DNA from: Clavulina sp. PMI_390
Lineage: Eukaryota; Basidiomycota; Agaricomycetes; Cantharellales; Hydnaceae
Length of the DNA stretch: 64,000 bases
Reading direction: 5' to 3'
Assembly (NCBI GenBank): GCA_015039315.1
Contig: WIDE01000077.1
Span: forward strand, 95,826 to 159,825
This document shows positions 21,853 to 32,777 of the stretch, in pieces. The notes under the pieces were generated by a model. The model did no database searches. It was given only the letters and a program-made list of their open reading frames with translations, and was not told where the DNA came from. A program made the translations under genes and the position numbers. Position 1 is the stretch's first letter. Every line of letters starts with the position of its first letter.

Positions 21853-23973
21853 TTAAGAGCAAAGTGAAGTTGCTGCGGCAGTGAGAGTATCCTTCAGTGG
21901 CAAAAGGACATCCACTACGTGAAGGCCATAGGAACAAGAGACAGGATCAGTTGTTGACTATTGGGGAACGCAGACTGAGAATGAGGATAATACGCACCCC
22001 AGGCTGGGAAGAATAACATAGTATCGTCGAGGAAGTCGAGCAGCGATTCGATGGTGAGGCAATAACTGACCGATAAACTTGTGTTTCCCTTTACTTTGGA
22101 CCGCACGAGCTCGTGAGCGATGAGACGGACAGCGTTTATTATGTGAACCTTGGATAATACAGCGGTGAATTTTATGTTTTGGAAATGAAAGAGGGTATCT
22201 CACTGCACTCATCAACCCCAAGTGGGGCCGCTTGCAGTTTCGGGTGTGGGTGCAGATGTCCACAAGGCCTTGTAAACACTCAAGCATCTTTGCCCGGGAC
22301 TCCGGAGTGTGATTCGCCCACAAACTGTGAAGAACCAGCCCGCTCCCATATAGCGTGGCGTATCCAACAACAACATTGACGTCGAACATACTGGAAGCCT
22401 GAAGAGTTTGATATCTATGCGGGTCGTATAGCGGGCGAAACGATTCGTGCTGTACGCGAATCTGGGTCTCAATGGATAAATACTCCTCCTCTCGACCAAG
22501 GTGGCCGTTTGCTGGAGAAGTTGAAGCAACTGTAAGCCCAAGATATAATGGAGAGTGGACATCACAGCATACCAACGACAGATTGAGCAAAGGTTTTCAC
22601 CCGTTCAAACGTATTCGTAACTAAGACGCTCAGATACACCTCTAAACGCCAATACTTCTCTTTGGGAATCGTGATCTAGAAAGAGTTTTTATCAGTTTAT
22701 AATATCATCACGCATAATAGGACGAGTCACGTTATCTTGGTTCTTGAATGAGGCCTCTTGTGAGATGGGAGACCACCAATCCTCAAAGGGCCATGCCGCA
22801 GGTTGCCCAAGGTGAGGAAGCCCTTGGCCTGCAGCATATAGCGCGTGTGCGAACCGGACTCGGTCATCTGACTCAGCTTGATCCTTGGGTGGAGGCAGAA
22901 GGGATTCAATGGTGGATGATCCTTTAGTCCCCGTTATCGAATCACCAGGGAGCCCTAGCCCACATGCCAAGGTGAAGCGTGTAAGCGCACCAGCCGCCGT
23001 TACCGCCTCCAAAATTCGTCGTTCTTTCCCAAAGAAGGCACCCAAAATAATATTAGCCCACAGAAATTGAGTGATGCGGTCAGCAAACATGAGAGATTGT
23101 TGGAGGAAATGGCGGGTTCGGTCGAGGAAGTGGGGTATGAAGGCGCTTAGGCCGCCTCTGTTACATGCACAGGCAGCAAGATAGCATGCGTTGAGCAGGC
23201 AAGGATGAATGGAGTCTGGGTCAGAGGGGGGAAGAGGAAGGCAGCAAGTGAAATGAGAAATATTGGTTAAGAAGAAATAGTGGTAGCGGAACGGAAGAAA
23301 CAAGTTGATTCTGTACAAGTAGGATCAGCGACGCTCACAACACAATCGCAAATGGGCGGCACATACAGGCGAATCGATAATGAGAAAGGCAGGTGCTCCA
23401 AATTTGACAAGTCCAATGAATGTAGCTCTTCCTCAGCGACTGTCTGAATAGCAGAGAGATTTTCCAGGACAACATCCTCGGCCAGAACTTTCTCGCTTCG
23501 CCGGCGCCATTCGCTGAGAGTGGTTAGCTGCCAGGACGGTGTCGGTCCATGCGGCAACTCGTTCAGTTTGGGTGGCGTCCCAAAGCGTCTGATTCTCTCC
23601 TGAAGCTTCTTGGACAATGAGAAGAGGTCGTGGGTTGCCGAAATGGTTAGTTTGTGAGCGATCAACTCTAGTTCCATGGTTCGCGCCTCAAGAGCGCCCG
23701 TTTGGGTACGGCGCCGAGGCAGGGGAGAATAGATGCAATCTCTGCCGAAACGATTGCAGCGTGAACACTGAGGCTTCAGTCCATCACACTTCTGTGAGGT
23801 CGATAAAACGTTGCAAAACCAAGTCAGCCTTATGATTCAAGCAATACAGGGGGGCGAAGAGGACACTGAGCGAAGAGGCAAGAGCGCTGCTTGCCTTCGT
23901 CAGTAATTATTGGATTGATGCGCACATTCTTTTGCTTTCTACACTGAAGGCACGCATCTCCTTTAACCAACAT
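21853..23973 (-). CDS. Zn2Cys6 fungal transcription factor TF8
   Basis: 558 residues, exons 23926..23973, 23367..23791, 22731..23310, 22573..22675, 22204..22511, 21998..22148 and 21853..21914. Zinc cluster CLQC, RKQKN, KCDGLKPQCSRC, C. Linker 14 residues (IYSPLPRRRTQTGA). Closest to TF7 and TF9 by ACACNRGGLSAF, LEVYLSVLVTNTFERVK and CTHTRNCKRPHLGL. The end of exon 3 is shortened by one residue (FKNQDN before GTGACT) relative to TF7. Exon 6 contains HIINAVRLIAHEL, where most copies have HMMNAVR. The tail is LLPLKDTLTAAATSLCS. Intact. Confidence 0.91.
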
Positions 23974-24718
23974 TGTTCGGACTAGCTTTGCTTGACAGCC
24001 TCGAGTTTTAGCAACGTTCGTGGCAGACCACTACCGAAGTTGATAATGCGAGGGGCCCAAAGTGTGAAGTAATTGTATCTGCGACAAAAGTGGATAAGTA
24101 GTAGTTAGCGAAGTCCACCACTGTGCCGAAATTCAGTGCTCAAACCTCTCACTGTAAGATATCGCAGAAATGCGTTACGTTTTCATCAAGCAATTATCGC
24201 GATAATCGGCGCTCATAGATTGCTGTGCCAGCCTAGCCAGTGTTTCGGAGCAGTTCTCAAGGGGGATATAGCCATGGTGATGCTGAACTTTTTACGTCAT
24301 CATCACTCACGTTCTCGGGCTTCCCTCCAAAAAGCACAAGTGAACATTACTATCGCTGAGCTGATGCGTTCTCTATTCATGAGGGGCTGGGGAGCCTCAC
24401 AACACTCGGCTGTGCCTTCCACACGATCCGAACCCCAAACCTACGAAGACTCCAGGCAATATTCGATAGACGATATGAAGGATTTTTAGGATTCTCCACG
24501 CGTTGCAGTCTCCCTTCCCTTTTAGTTAGCAGGGATTGCACATTGTAAGTGGTACAAACACGATGTCAAAGCTAAATAATAGTAATAATGATCCGAATAA
24601 TACTGTGGTTGCGCGATTGGAGGGCCAATTGATGGCTTCGCCAGCGGAAATCCTACCTTCTTGTCATCACCTTGATTGGGAAGGCATGTATCACATGGGC
24701 CACTGAGCATCCAACGTA
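23974..24718. other. Intergenic region TF9-TF8
   Basis: TF8 promoter and TF9 3' flank. GCTTGACAGCCTCGAG at 23990-24005 parallels strings just above TF7 and TF9. The ORF at 24136-24489 lacks motifs and overlaps the conserved upstream string at 24201-24249. Confidence 0.5.
24201..24249 (-). promoter_or_regulatory. Upstream block of TF8
   Basis: GATAATCGGCGCTCAT (24201-24216) is a weaker form of the GGTAATAAGCGCTC element. CCAGCCTAGCCAG plus TGTTTCGGA (24228-24249) matches the TF7 inverted-repeat segment at 20 of 22 positions, with the inverted repeat partly decayed. Confidence 0.35.
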
Positions 24719-26871
24719 TCAGGAGGATAATGAGGTTGCTGCCGAAGTGAGTGTGCTCCGGAGTGCTGAAAGGACATCCACTACGCGAAGGACCGAGGAA
24801 ACGACGAGCAAGATTAGTCGCTGACTGTTAACAAAACCAAAATAACGATAAGACAGCACGTACCCCATGCTGGGAAGAATACCATAGTGTCGTCGAGAAA
24901 GTCGAGCAGCGATCCGATGGCGACGCAGTAACTGACAGATAAGGTCGCATCTTTCTTTACCGTCGACCGCTTGAGCTCGTGAGCAATCAGGCGGACGGCG
25001 TTCATCATATGAACCTAAGGGCAATGCAAAGATGAATGTTAAGACGTCCAACTGGAGAGGCGAATATTCTCACTATGCTTATCAGACCTAGATGAGGTCT
25101 CTTGGAATTTTTGGTATGGGTGCAGATGTTGACAAGGCCCTGTAAACATTCAAGCATTTTTGGTCTGGCAGCTGGATCATGGGCTGCCCACAAACTGTGA
25201 AGAACCAGCCCGCTTCCATAGAGGGTGGCATATCCGAGGACGATATTGATATCAAACGGAGTAGAGGCTTCAAACCCTCGAAGCCTTTGCGGGTCGTATA
25301 GCGAGCGAAACGATTCGCGCTGCACACGAATCTGGGTCTCGATAGACAGATACTCTTCCTCTCGACCAAGATGCCCGTTGGCTATAGAAAGCGGACCTGG
25401 TTACAAAGACAGGAGGCGAGAGGGGATGCCGTTGACAACATACCAACGATGGATCGAGTAAAGGTTTTCACCCGTTCAAACGTGTTTGTAACCAAAACCT
25501 TCAGATACACTTCTAAGCGCCAAAGCTTCTCTTTAGGGACTGATGCCTAGAAAGAGTCTCTGTAAGCGCATGATATTGTAGTGTATAGTAGAACGAACCT
25601 TGCCGTCTTGGGTGTCGAAGGAAACCTCTTGCGAAATAGGTGACCACCAATCCTCAAAGGGATATGATGCAGGGAACCCGAGGTGGGGAAGCCCTTGTGT
25701 CCCAGTATAGATCGAGTGCGCCAATCGGATCCGGTCGTCTGCCTCAACTTGATCCTTGGGCGGCGGTAGAAGGTATTCATCAACGGTTGACTCATCAATC
25801 CCGCTCGCGGAATCGCTAGGCAGGCCGAGCCCACATGCCAACGCGAGGCGAGTAACCGTACCAGCGGTCGTCATGGCCTCCAACATGCGCCTATCCTTCA
25901 CAAAGAAGGCGGCCATGATAATGTTCGCCCACATGAAGTGAGGGATACGATCAGCATACATGAGAGACTGCTGAAGAAAATGCCGGGTGCGGTCGAGGAA
26001 GTGTGGAATGAAGGGGCTCAGGCCACCTCTGTTACAAGCGCATGCAGCAAGATAGCAAGCGTTTAGTAGGCAGGGGTGAATGGATTCCGGATGAGATGGG
26101 GGGAGAGGGAGGGAGTGACCGAAACGGGAAAGGTCAATGAGAAAATAATAGTGGGAGCGGAAGGGAAGAAATAGGTTGATCCTGAATAAGTTAATTAGGG
26201 TTAGGGATGCTCAGAAAATAGATGATCAATGAATGACACATACAAGCGAATTGATAATGAGAGAGGCAGATCGTCCCACTTCGCTAAATCATATGAGACT
26301 AGTTCCTCCTCAACAACTGTTTGAAGGGCGGAGAGTTCGTCCAGGGTGAGGTCGTCCGCCAAAATTTCTTTGCCTTGACCCAATCCTTCACTTCCCTCAG
26401 AAGGGAGAGTTGGCACCCGAGACAATGTCGCTCCCTGAGGGAGCTGCCTAGGTTGAGGTATGGACCCAAAGCGTTCGATCCTCTCTTGGAGCTTCTTGGA
26501 CAGCAAAAGGAGATTGTGGACTGATGACATGGCCATTTTGTGAGTTAGCATCTCTAGTCCCATAGTACGCCCTTCAAGGGTATCAACTACAGAGCGACGC
26601 CGAGCTACCGCTGAATATGTGCAGTTTCTGCCGACACGCTGGCAGCGCGAGCATTGAGGTTTCGAGCCACTACATTTCTAGAAAGCGGTGAGGAGGGTAA
26701 AAGACAAAGTCAGATTCAGGAATAACAAAAGCGAAGGAGGCAAAGAGAAATCAACTGGAATTCTTGAAGAATAGAAGAAAACTGCTTGAATCCAAAGTAG
26801 TTTATTGAGTATATGCTCACAGCCTTTAGCTTTCGGCACTGGAGGCATGCATCTCCTTTGACCAACGTCAT
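24719..26871 (-). CDS. Zn2Cys6 fungal transcription factor TF9
   Basis: 563 residues, exons 26821..26871, 26244..26677, 25599..26181, 25444..25546, 25074..25381, 24864..25014 and 24719..24780. Exon 1 has one extra codon (MTLVKGDACLQC). The cluster second half is KCSGSKPQCSRC + C, with Asp to Ser and Leu to Ser changes, so the loop contacting DNA differs from its neighbours. The linker is 14 residues, then LEGRTMGLEMLTHKM. Subgroup TF7-TF9: EKLWRLEVYLKVL, TQIRVQRESF, CTHTKNSKRPHLGL. The tail is ALRSTLTSAATSLSS. It is the innermost gene of the left arm, about 470 nt from the unrelated Zim17 gene, which is divergently transcribed. Intact. Confidence 0.91.
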
Positions 26872-27122
26872 TTAGGGAGTATTTTGTGCTTGGCGGTCTC
26901 GATTCAGGTACTCGAGGTTTCGAATAAGTTTGCTTTTGTCGCGTTCGTAGCGAAGGATCACTGTAAGCCGCAAATTAAAGCAAGGGCGCTGTAATGCGGC
27001 TGTTCTGCCAAGAAGATAGATGCTTCGTATTGAGCAAAGTCCTCATACCAGAGCAGAAACTTCGGACTCAGACCTTTTCACTCTGTGGGGGCAAGGCGTT
27101 GCAAGGAGGGTTGCTAAGGGGC

Positions 27123-27178
27123 GTTGCCGTATCTGGCATGCCCGTGGTCGATCTTCATGGGTAATTTAGCGCTCGTCG
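27123..27178 (-). promoter_or_regulatory. Conserved upstream block of TF9 (AGCGCTC type)
   Basis: GTTGCCGTATCTGGCATG, GTCGATCTTCAT and GGTAATTTAGCGCTC (27160-27174), 250-310 nt above the TF9 ATG and about 165 nt above the divergent Zim17 ATG. The preceding CTCTGTGGGGGCAAGGCG (27081-27098) also matches TF7 upstream sequence. Confidence 0.45.
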
Positions 27179-27341
27179 GTGTGATCGGTGGGGAAAGGAT
27201 GGGACCGGCGTGTCGGGAAAAGTTACCAGGACCGTTTTTGGCGAGGTCCCATCTTACGTCATCGTAACGGACCGGTTACGCCTGTCACGTCTATCCTCTC
27301 CTCATTCGAAAAAATAACGACTCCAGCACATTGAGCCCACG

Positions 27342-28127
27342 ATGTCCAACCTGAATATGTTTGCTGCTAGAACATCTCTTAGGATTGCTCGCTCGGCGTC
27401 CCACGTCCATGCGAGGAATCCACGCGTGTATGCGGCTCGGGCCACCGCTCCCGCCACCACTCTGGGTATTCGCCATTGGAGCTTTCGCTCACCACTGCGA
27501 AGTGGACTTCTCCCATCAATATATGCTCAATCCACGCATTTCTCGCCAATAAGACGTTGGAATAGCTCATCAGCCTCCACTGTTTCTTCGCCTTCTTCAT
27601 CCACTTCTGACTCAGCCTCGTCCACACCATCCGAGCCCCAAGCCTCCAAAGACCCCAGACTGTCCCTAACTTTCACTTGTACGGCGCCTATAGCGGTTCC
27701 TTCAGAATCCTCGGTCGAGTCATCGTCCTCTTCTGCCGACCCCGCAGTGCCACAATTCGAGCAATGTGGCCACCGAAGTACGCATACTTTTACAAAGCGC
27801 GCATACGAGAAGGGGATTGTTATTATTGCGTGTCCTGGGTGTAAAAACAGGTGAGTTCTCAATGAATACGATTATGGTTGTCTCGTCGGTTCGACGATGA
27901 TGAGTGTCAGTACGTGCAACCCCAGTGAAGGCTAACTCCAATTACCCTCCCCCCAATTCGTGAATGCGTATAGGCATCTAATAGCGGACAACCTCGGGTG
28001 GTTCAAGAACCAGGATGGTTCGGAGGGAGGCAAGACGGTCGAAGACTTCGTTCGCGCGAACGGAGAGACTGTCAAACGAGGAGAACTGTACCAAGCGCCA
28101 GATGGCGATGTAGAGTTTGTGCCATAG
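27342..28127 (+). CDS. ZIM17: Zim17/Tim15-type zinc protein, mtHsp70 escort (DNL zinc finger)
   Basis: Mitochondrial matrix protein that in yeast keeps the mtHsp70s Ssc1 and Ssq1 soluble, supporting import and Fe-S biogenesis (family knowledge). Exons 27342..27850 and 27974..28127 (frame closes, 220 residues). The N-terminus is Arg/Ser-rich with no acidic residue early on, typical of a matrix presequence. The C-terminal half has HRSTHTFTKRAYEKG, IIACPGC and HLIADNLGWF, the DNL signature with the second CxxC. The first CxxC is interrupted: FTCT is followed by 26 low-complexity residues before QCGHRS. Removing 27684..27761 (78 nt, GC...AG ends) would restore CTQC and give 194 residues. That is an inference, since the GCGCCT donor is weak. 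No other family has this signature. Confidence 0.88.
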
Positions 28128-28782
28128 ATGCTCTATAATGGCCGTTCTGGCTTCTGTGGATTGGATAATATTGGTACGTTGACAATCTAGGTTCAATTAT
28201 CGACCAATCAACACTGACTTCATCGGCCTTCTATGCCCAGATAATTCCACAGTAGTACCTCTCGATACCCCGAGAATAATGAATATACACCCCTATTCTA
28301 TCAATAATAAAACTTCAAATCCTGTCGCTAGTTGTAGATGATGCATGGTAGACTCTAGGGCCGCTCGAGAAATTCTTTGAGCCAGCCTAATGTAGAGGAG
28401 TGTTGTTCATTTGATTCCAGGCAGGAAGTTTCGAGGGTCTTAATCAATCGCGATAAATGCTTCTCTTCCCTTAAAATTGCGCTCTACTTTCCGTTCACAT
28501 CAGTACAGATACAGTACAGTACAGATGATGCACTGAGCCAGTTGAGGGTGGCTGCTCTGTTGACATGTATTGAATTTGCCAATTCAGTCGGGCTTTCTTT
28601 CTGTGACGCTTACTCATTCTCCTCCAACTCGTGCTCCCACTTCCCACCTTGCACCATCTTTTGGTATCTAACTCGAGAACGACTATGTCTGCATTTACTT
28701 CTGCTCTTCGCATCTCTGTATGTCCTCAATGACAAAAATTCCGAACGCTGTTGGGGCTTGATTCTGACCAAGCATTGTCGAC
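28128..28782. other. Intergenic region ZIM17-GRX5
   Basis: 3' flank of ZIM17 and promoter of GRX5. CAGTACAGATACAGTACAGTACAG near 28501 is a short imperfect tandem of an ACAGT unit. An open frame at 28377-28811 begins with TTG and has no motif, so it is not called. Confidence 0.5.
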
Positions 28783-29595
28783 ATGCATGTACTGGCCTTG
28801 CCCACCCTTGACTGTGCTTGGCTACTTGTCGTCATTCTAGGCGCGCTCTATCCACACCACCTCGTTAAGGAGCTCGGTGCTAGCATCAAGTGCCAGGCAA
28901 TCCCTGCGCTCCGCTCCAATCGCTGCCCCAGCATTCGGTGCCGTGTCCAGGAGATGGCTCAGCCAGGACATCAGGGACAAGCTCGATGCGGTTCGTTTAT
29001 TTATGCTCCACACACATTCTTATTGTATCTAAACGACTGTTTCCCATCCTTCTCAACCTTGAAAACTTTCACATCATGTATCTTTCCTCACGCCATCCTT
29101 GTGCTGTTATAGGCAGTCAAGGCCGACCCCGTTGTGCTCTTCATGAAAGGAACTCCTGATGCTCCCCAATGTGGCTTCTCTCGGACCGTGGCGCAGATTT
29201 TGGATATTCAAGGTGTCCCAAGGGAGAAGCTGAAGACCTACAACGTCCTCGAGGACCCCGAGTTGAGGAGCAGCATCAAGGAGTACTCGTAAGCCGTTAC
29301 TTTCACTCTATCGTTGTGCGCTTCAACCCACTGGACGATGGTACTCGCTTTTGTCCCTTTAGTGAGTGGCCCACAATCCCACAGCTGTATGTGAATGGCG
29401 AGTTCGTCGGCGGGTGTGATATCCTCCTCTCCAGTATGTTTCTTTCTATGACCTGGTGCTTTCTGCCTCGGTCCGCTAACGTGCCCCATCCTCCTTGCAG
29501 TGCACCAATCAGGAGAGTTAGAGGATCTCCTAGAAAAGGAGAACGTCCTACCACCTATCGAGGATGCCCCAGCTACGAGTGCTCCGGCCTCATAG
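28783..29595 (+). CDS. GRX5: Mitochondrial monothiol glutaredoxin Grx5
   Basis: Matrix CGFS glutaredoxin that transfers Fe-S clusters after assembly on the scaffold (family knowledge). Exons 28783..28788, 28841..28990, 29113..29288, 29363..29433 and 29501..29595 sum to 498 nt, 165 residues, with frames closing; yeast Grx5 is of similar size. Motifs in order: presequence rich in Ser/Arg/Ala ending near [28 protein letters not shown] with the active-site Cys, [37 protein letters not shown] (glutathione-binding TVP-like loop and GG), and [12 protein letters not shown]. The mini first exon (ATG CAT) is the least certain part; it is chosen because the upstream frame hits a stop right at the CTAG acceptor. 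It follows ZIM17 on the same strand. Confidence 0.92.
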
Positions 29596-29816
29596 GCACT
29601 TGATTCCTAGCTATCCCATCCCATAGTAGAGTAAGATAATGCATCAACGGTTTCTATATAAACATTCACCCACCAAATGAGCATATCATGATTAACAATC
29701 ACACGAGCTGAGAGAGCATGACCATGAAATATCAAGACACGTGAAGAAGCAACGACAAAAAATACAGTGGCAGATTATTTACTCGTACAAGGCAAGATAC
29801 GTCATACATAAATAAA

Positions 29817-32270
29817 TCACGAGCCCATGCGCCAGCCATCCACATCAAAACCGTCCCTATCCCTGTCTTCGTCTTCATCCTCCTCGTCAATCATCCCCGG
29901 TCGAATGGTCCGCTGACTATCAGCCACCTGCATTCCGCGCGGTAGAGCCCCAGCGCTATTCGCAGCTCGCAGCATCCCTAATCGTCCAGCAGGGAGAGTC
30001 GCACCCGCAGATGCAGTCGCGCCAAAGCCCTCTGGCACATCGCTATCGCTCCCAAAGTCAAATTCATCGTCGTCCTTTTCGCCGCCTTTTTCTTCCTCTT
30101 CCTCTTCATCATCGTCGGTGAGGAAATCCAGGCACCCAGTCGTGCAGCCGCGCCACAGGATCGGGACGAGCTGTGATCCAAGAACAGGCACGCCTGCAAT
30201 CTCACGAACCCACTCGAGGCGCTCTTCTGCATGCAGGAGATAAGGGTTGCGCACATGCTGATGCTGTAAGTGGGGTTGCATAGTTGATGGGGCTGAGAAG
30301 GTAGGGGTGAGCGATCGTGGACTCGACGTGGGGGCAGCGGACACAGATCGGAAGGCAGGGTTGGAAGCGAAGGTAGAGGGGAAGGATGGGCCAGGGACTC
30401 TGGTAGACTGGGGCTGTGATGATGAATTTGGTTGTGACGTGGAAAGAGGGGTAGCTGCGCGGCCGAGCATCGCAGCCGTGGTGCTCCGCTCAAACTGTCG
30501 CTTCGATCTCTCGCTTTGGTCAAACACTGGTGTACGAGGTTGTTGCCGAGGAAGGGGGACAAGACCAGAAGGGCGGTCATGTGTCGGTGAAGGACAATAG
30601 TGAGGGAAATGCTGTGCGGCCTGATTCAAGAGCAGCTTGGGGCTCGGTTTGGTGGGGTGTGCAAAGTCGAGTTCATCACCAAGGGATAGCGGGAGATCGA
30701 CTCTTGATGTTTTTGACGCTACGGGAGGCATCCCGCCATTCCTGTTCTTCATCGAATATGTTGCAGGGTGGGTGTCGAGCGACGACGAAGATGAGGATGA
30801 TATCACAGGTGTAGCTGCCTTCAGCGTCTCGTGGATTTCCTGAGCATCCTTCCATGTGATCTCAGCATATTCTTGCCACAAACGAAGTGGCGGCGAAGAG
30901 GAGGGCAGTGGGGAAGGATGGCCAGAGTCTGCCGGGGAGAGCAAGACACGATACGCCAACTCAACAAGAGTGGGCACTCTGCTGTCACATAAAGGGTCGA
31001 TGCGCTTCAAGGGGCCCAAAATTCTCTTCGGCGTACTATTTTGTGAGGGAATCGATGGTGGAAGTTTGGGGACAGGGGGCGAAAGAAAAGGGTTTGGCTG
31101 CAAGCTGAGGTTGGTGCAATGGCGGAGGGTAAGGAGCTCAGCAGGAAGAAATTGTATTCGGTTGTTGGCGATATTGAGCTCCTGGAGGTTTTTCAGCTCT
31201 GCTATGGACGGAGGAATAAATTCGAGTTGATTGCTCCCTATATAAATAGTGTCAGAGAAGAGGTTATTGGTGCAGCGAAAGATTGAGTTCCACTCACTCA
31301 AGCTGAGCACAGTCAAGTTGATTAAAAACAACTCTCGGGGCAATGAGGTAATAGAGTTATTTGCCAGGAAGAGCTGAATACGCGGCGTGTTAGACGCTGA
31401 GGGTTTCTCCTGGATAGATGGGATGGAAGGCGTGACCGCTGCTCCTCCTAGCGGACGTCGGTTGAAGGTGGCTGCTGGTGCGGAAACCGCACGGGAGAAG
31501 CCACGAGGGACCAGAGATGGAAGAGGGTTACTAGGTGTAGTGACTTTGGATGGGTCACGTAGGACGACGAGATTGCGAAGGTCGGCAATAGAGTTTGGGA
31601 TGTACGTGAACCGGAGATCAGGATTGCCACCAGTTAAGCTAGACAACCCAGGACGGAAAAGTTGTGGGTGAGCAAAGGGTAGTTAAACATCGCGAGAGAA
31701 CGCTCACCTCAAGTCCAAGTTCACATCTGCTTCTCCTTTGTCGATAACTGTGGAAATGACTTGGTCCCAGCGCTGGGCCTCGGACTCGTTAGGGAACAAA
31801 ACACGCCCAAAAGAGCTCGAATCGCGCTGAGACACGCTAGGGCTGTATCTTGGGGTGGTATCATTTGAGTGGAGGTCGTTCGCCTTCGGTGTCGCGTCGA
31901 TGTGAGGTGGCACACGACCAGGTTTGTCCGAATCGCGCTCTCGTAATTGCGCTCCAGGCGAGACTCGTCGGAGGGAAGCATTATCCGGGAGCCCGTAAAG
32001 CTTGAGCCCATCTACAGGTTTCGCCGAGGCCGAAAAGGGATCTCGATTCTGGATATTGCCCCAGCTCGTGTCGCGGCTGCTGGGTGAGGCGTCGAACGAG
32101 AGTTCATCATCCGTCGATGACAAATCAAAGGATAATGATGATGACGATGCAGAGGAGACGGAAGATCCTCGTCGCGGTCGGGTTTTGAGTTCAAACGCGT
32201 CGCCCAACGCTCCTCCAAAGCTTTGAAGAGACATTAGAGGTGGAGCCGGGGTAATGTTGATTGTGTACAT
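29817..32270 (-). CDS. Leucine-rich-repeat protein with disordered, acidic C-terminus
   Basis: Exons 31708..32270, 31298..31638 and 29817..31237 (2325 nt, 774 residues, frame closes). The second intron (31238..31297, 60 nt) reads through in frame but has GTGAGT...TATATAG ends, and removing it joins LSL to RSNQLEFIPPS. The N-terminal ~180 residues are Ser/Asp-rich and probably disordered. LRRs follow: IPNSIADLRNLVVL, IQLFLANNSITSLPREL, LEFIPPSIAELKNLQEL and NIANNRIQFLPAELL. A long Pro/Ser-rich stretch comes next, then a conserved-looking HAEERLEWVREIAGVPVLG, CTTGCLDFL, and acidic D/E tracts. LRRs usually mediate protein binding. I do not recognise a named orthologue and see no kinase, cyclase or membrane segment. 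Confidence 0.82.
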
Positions 32271-32777
32271 GTGTTTGTGGAAAACAACAAACCCCTTCCG
32301 TCGACCAAATTCATTCTACATTCGATTGTCCTTGCGCACTGAAAGATCATCTGGCTGGGGCTAGATTGAAGTTTCCAGCCCACAGAAAGCGAAACACTCG
32401 CCCTCCTGCCACGAACCGCTCATCTAACCTATTCGACGTGAGGCCCTCCAGCTGGCTAGCCAATTCAATCGACCGTGGGAACTTTCTGTCGTCCAACTGA
32501 GACTGCCCCCTTCCATGACCAATATAACTCTAAGGTGTACATCTTGGAACCATGCAACGACCACTCTTCGATCCGCCAATACCCTAGCGCTTGATATCTC
32601 TAAGAGTTGTAATGCCTGCAGTGCACTGGATAGATTCGCTCGCTTCAAATTCACTCAACACAGTTCGTGACTTCATGTTGGGCTAATCACGAGATCTCAG
32701 GCTCCAAGTCGAGACCACGATCAGGCGACGTCCCTCTTGTCTCCCAAGTACTCCGCGTTGGCGTGCACGCCCATATC
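32271..32777. other. Divergent promoter region
   Basis: Shared 5' region of the LRR gene (minus) and the first C2H2-finger gene (plus). The part nearest 32700-32777 resembles the equivalent region above the second finger gene (34850-34948), so the duplication included promoter sequence. No separate gene is seen. Confidence 0.5.

Noticed and set aside
28377..28811. 144-codon frame upstream of GRX5
   Set aside because: Starts at TTG, has no motif, and overlaps the GRX5 first exon and intron in another frame.
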